Positions 62,191 through 64,000 of a stretch of DNA of 64,000 nt are shown in pieces. The stretch spans positions 62,001 through 126,000 of the forward strand of contig JAFAEQ010000029.1 in NCBI GenBank assembly GCA_023423935.1, read 5' to 3'. The stretch's first letter is position 1; each line of letters starts with the position of its first letter. Source of the DNA: Pseudomonadota bacterium. Its GTDB lineage: Bacteria; Pseudomonadota; Gammaproteobacteria; Steroidobacterales; Steroidobacteraceae. The notes beneath the pieces were generated by a model. It worked only from the letters and a program-made list of their open reading frames with translations, was not told where the DNA came from and made no database searches. Made by a program: the position numbers and the translations under genes.

Positions 62191-63491
62191 TCCAGCCCCA
62201 ACACTCCCACGATCCCCACCACTCCGACGATCGTTTCCATCATCGACCAGCTGAGTAACGTTTCCTTCAGGCTCAGATTGAAGTACTCCTTGAACATCCA
62301 GAAACCTGAATCGTTCACGTGAGAGAACATGAGGCTGCCCGCGCCGATCGCAAGGATCATGAGATTCGGATCGGCTCCCGTGGCGGTCACGACCGGTGCC
62401 ATGATCCCGGCCGCAGTGAGACCTGCGACAGTGGCCGAACCGAGGCTGACGCGAATCAGTGTGCTGATGAGCCAGCCGAGAAACAGTGGATTCACGGGCA
62501 GCCCTTCGAGCGCCGTCGAAAGGTCTTCGCTGACGCCCGTATCGACGAATATCTGTTTCAGCGCGCCTGCGCCTGCGACGATCAGCAGAATGACCGCGAT
62601 GTCCTTCACTGCGCTGCTGTAGTGATCGGTGAGCTCTCCCAACTTCATGCCGCGGTGGATGCCGAGCGTGAACGTGGCCACGATCAATGCGAACAGCATC
62701 ACGATCAAGGGATTGGTCACGAATCGCAGGAATAGCAGTCCGGAAGATTCGTTCGCAGTCGGCGCGGGAAGTGCCGCCGAGCAGGCGATGACTGCGACGG
62801 GCAGCAGCGCGACAGCGAACGAATTGAATGCGCCCGGCAGTTGTTCGTCCGGAAGATCCTGCGGCACGAACAGCTGCAACGGCTTGGAATGAAAATGTCG
62901 CAGCCGGGTGGCAAACACCGGACCGGCCAGCACCATCGCGGGAACGCCGACGATCAATCCATAGATGAGCGTCGTGCTCATGTTGGCATTGAAGATCGGC
63001 ACCATTGCAGTAGGCGCCGGGTGCGGCGGCAGAAATCCATGTGTCACCGAGAGTGCGGCAAGCAAGGGCACGCCGAGATACACGGCCGGCAGCTTCGATC
63101 GATACACGACCGAGAAGATCAACGGCACCAGCAGCACGAAGCCTACGTTGTAGAACAATGGAATGCCGACGATCAGCCCGGTGAACATCAGTGCCCAGGT
63201 GATGTGTCGCGTGCCGAATGCGCCCATGAGAACCGCAGCGATCTTCTGCGCAGCCCCGCTCTGCGCGATGAGCTTGCCGAACATTGCGCCGATGCAGACG
63301 ATTCCCAGCAACTGACCGAGCGTGCTGCCGACGCCTTTTTCGATCGACGCCGGAATCTCGGTCAGCGGCATGCCCAGCAGCAGCCCGGCAAGAATCGAAG
63401 TCAGAAGGAATGCGAGAAACGGATGAACCTTGAAGCGCGCAATCAAGACGACAAGCGCCGCGATCGAGAGGAACACATACAACATTTCCAC
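62166..63491 (-). CDS. Gluconate:H+ symporter, GntP family
   Basis: 441 residues with about 12-14 helices. GntP-family stretches include PHPAPTAMVPIFNANM, GVPLLAALSVTHGFLPP, LRHFHSKPL, STLIRVSLGSATVAGLTAAG and FSHVNDSGFWMFKEYFNLSL. It imports gluconate or a related sugar acid with protons. The C-terminal VLGARS and the TAG stop are encoded by the CTAG repeat. The cupin gene lies 53 bp upstream on the same strand, so the two probably form a sugar-acid operon continuing beyond the window. Confidence 0.92.
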   Translation of the reverse strand: MEMLYVFLSIAALVVLIARFKVHPFLAFLLTSILAGLLLGMPLTEIPASIEKGVGSTLGQLLGIVCIGAMFGKLIAQSGAAQKIAAVLMGAFGTRHITWALMFTGLIVGIPLFYNVGFVLLVPLIFSVVYRSKLPAVYLGVPLLAALSVTHGFLPPHPAPTAMVPIFNANMSTTLIYGLIVGVPAMVLAGPVFATRLRHFHSKPLQLFVPQDLPDEQLPGAFNSFAVALLPVAVIACSAALPAPTANESSGLLFLRFVTNPLIVMLFALIVATFTLGIHRGMKLGELTDHYSSAVKDIAVILLIVAGAGALKQIFVDTGVSEDLSTALEGLPVNPLFLGWLISTLIRVSLGSATVAGLTAAGIMAPVVTATGADPNLMILAIGAGSLMFSHVNDSGFWMFKEYFNLSLKETLLSWSMMETIVGVVGIVGVLGLEQVLGARS

Positions 63492-63544
63492 GTGTGGAAT
63501 CCCCTGCCTTCTCTTTGTTGTTCGTTGAAGCGAACCGCGACAGC

Positions 63545-64000
63545 TCAGCGAGCTTTCACGATCACGTAATCGTCCGCACTGAAAGCCGGCACCGAGACCG
63601 CATAGAAAGTGAGCGGCGAATCGGCTGCGGCCTGTACCGAGTGCTCGCGTCGCGGCTCGATCACCACCACGCTGTCCACCCGCACCTGATGACTATGCTC
63701 GCCTAACGACACCGTCCCGCGACCTTGCGTGATCAGCAACACTTCTTTCGAGTTCTTGTTATAGCTGGTTGGCATGGCCGTGCCGGGCGCGAGCGTAAAA
63801 GAAGCAACGCTGTAGCTGTCGGTTTTGACGTGGGCCTCGCGCCCGAGGACCTCGCGTAGCTCGATGCCTGGCGCAACATTGATGCGCGGCACTTCTGAAA
63901 GCGCGAATACTTCCGGCGCAGCTGCTGCGGGAACCACATCGCTCGAGGTCGCGGCGGATCGCTCGACGAACTCCGCTCGCGTCAGAGCACGGATCTCCTT
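63545..64000 (-). CDS. Cupin-domain protein, 5' end outside window
   Basis: The frame is open to the right edge of the window (152 codons visible). A GTG at 63937 would give 130 residues, but the upstream residues (LTRAEFVERSAATSSDV) look like protein and no ribosome site supports the GTG, so the gene most likely starts beyond 64000. The beta-barrel cupin has VASFTLAPGTAMPTSYNKNS, GRGTVSLGEHSHQVRVDS and EHSVQAAADSPLTFYAVSV. One usual metal-binding His pair is partly replaced in motif 1 (TSYNKNSKE). It is probably part of the permease operon. Confidence 0.75.
   Translation of the reverse strand, partial: KEIRALTRAEFVERSAATSSDVVPAAAAPEVFALSEVPRINVAPGIELREVLGREAHVKTDSYSVASFTLAPGTAMPTSYNKNSKEVLLITQGRGTVSLGEHSHQVRVDSVVVIEPRREHSVQAAADSPLTFYAVSVPAFSADDYVIVKAR

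Overview
The window is GC-rich chromosomal DNA (about 60% G+C by eye) from a Gram-negative bacterium. It has TonB-dependent receptors, an RND pump, a tryptophan-halogenase-family flavoenzyme, a DUF6491-like secreted protein, large hybrid sensor kinases, and a sigma factor divergent from a eukaryote-like Ser/Thr kinase. This mix best fits a gammaproteobacterium of the Steroidobacteraceae/Xanthomonadales kind. That placement is inference; no rRNA or tRNA gene was seen to anchor it.

Layout. 1-4.4 kb: 3' part of a TonB-dependent receptor, a DoxX-like membrane protein, then a repeat-filled gap. 4.5-12.5 kb: a DHA2 drug exporter, a very large hybrid histidine kinase, a divergent small PAS kinase and a secreted 2H phosphoesterase. 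12.8-18.6 kb: an RND efflux adaptor/pump pair and an MBL-fold hydrolase. 18.6-28.4 kb: small housekeeping and stress genes (PIN protein, Rnk-like regulator plus universal stress protein, UvrA2-like ATPase, PaiB-like protein, phosphatidylserine synthase, RRM protein) with a 192-bp tandem repeat. 28.4-30 kb: a mostly gene-poor stretch with a 21-codon ORF behind an ideal Shine-Dalgarno, a small lipoprotein and a 25-bp repeat array. 30-44 kb: a catabolic locus. 44.6-48.2 kb: sigma factor and Ser/Thr kinase. 48-57.7 kb: hydrolase, 6-phosphogluconate dehydrogenase, PAP2 phosphatase, HxlR/methyltransferase/monooxygenase trio and a double-kinase hybrid protein. 57.7-64 kb: repeats, halogenase, OxyR-like regulator, DUF6491-like protein, gluconate permease and a cupin cut by the window edge.

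The most coherent system is at 32.5-44 kb. A TonB receptor is divergent from five genes (tannase-family esterase, CapA-like metallophosphatase, secreted alpha/beta hydrolase, ACS-type MFS permease, MmgE/PrpD) joined by four successive ATGA stop/start overlaps, and it is followed by a convergent secreted SMP-30-type lactonase. It reads as an outer-membrane-to-cytoplasm route for an esterified, possibly lactone-forming, carboxylate; the substrate cannot be told from sequence.

The other striking theme is intergenic DNA. Several repeat families share this window: a 55-60-bp two-hairpin element bounded by TGTGGG/CCCACA, CTAG-rich arrays that supply the TAG stop codons of three genes, a 57-58-bp CCCGGC..GCCGGG hairpin, and a tandem expansion of half of that hairpin.
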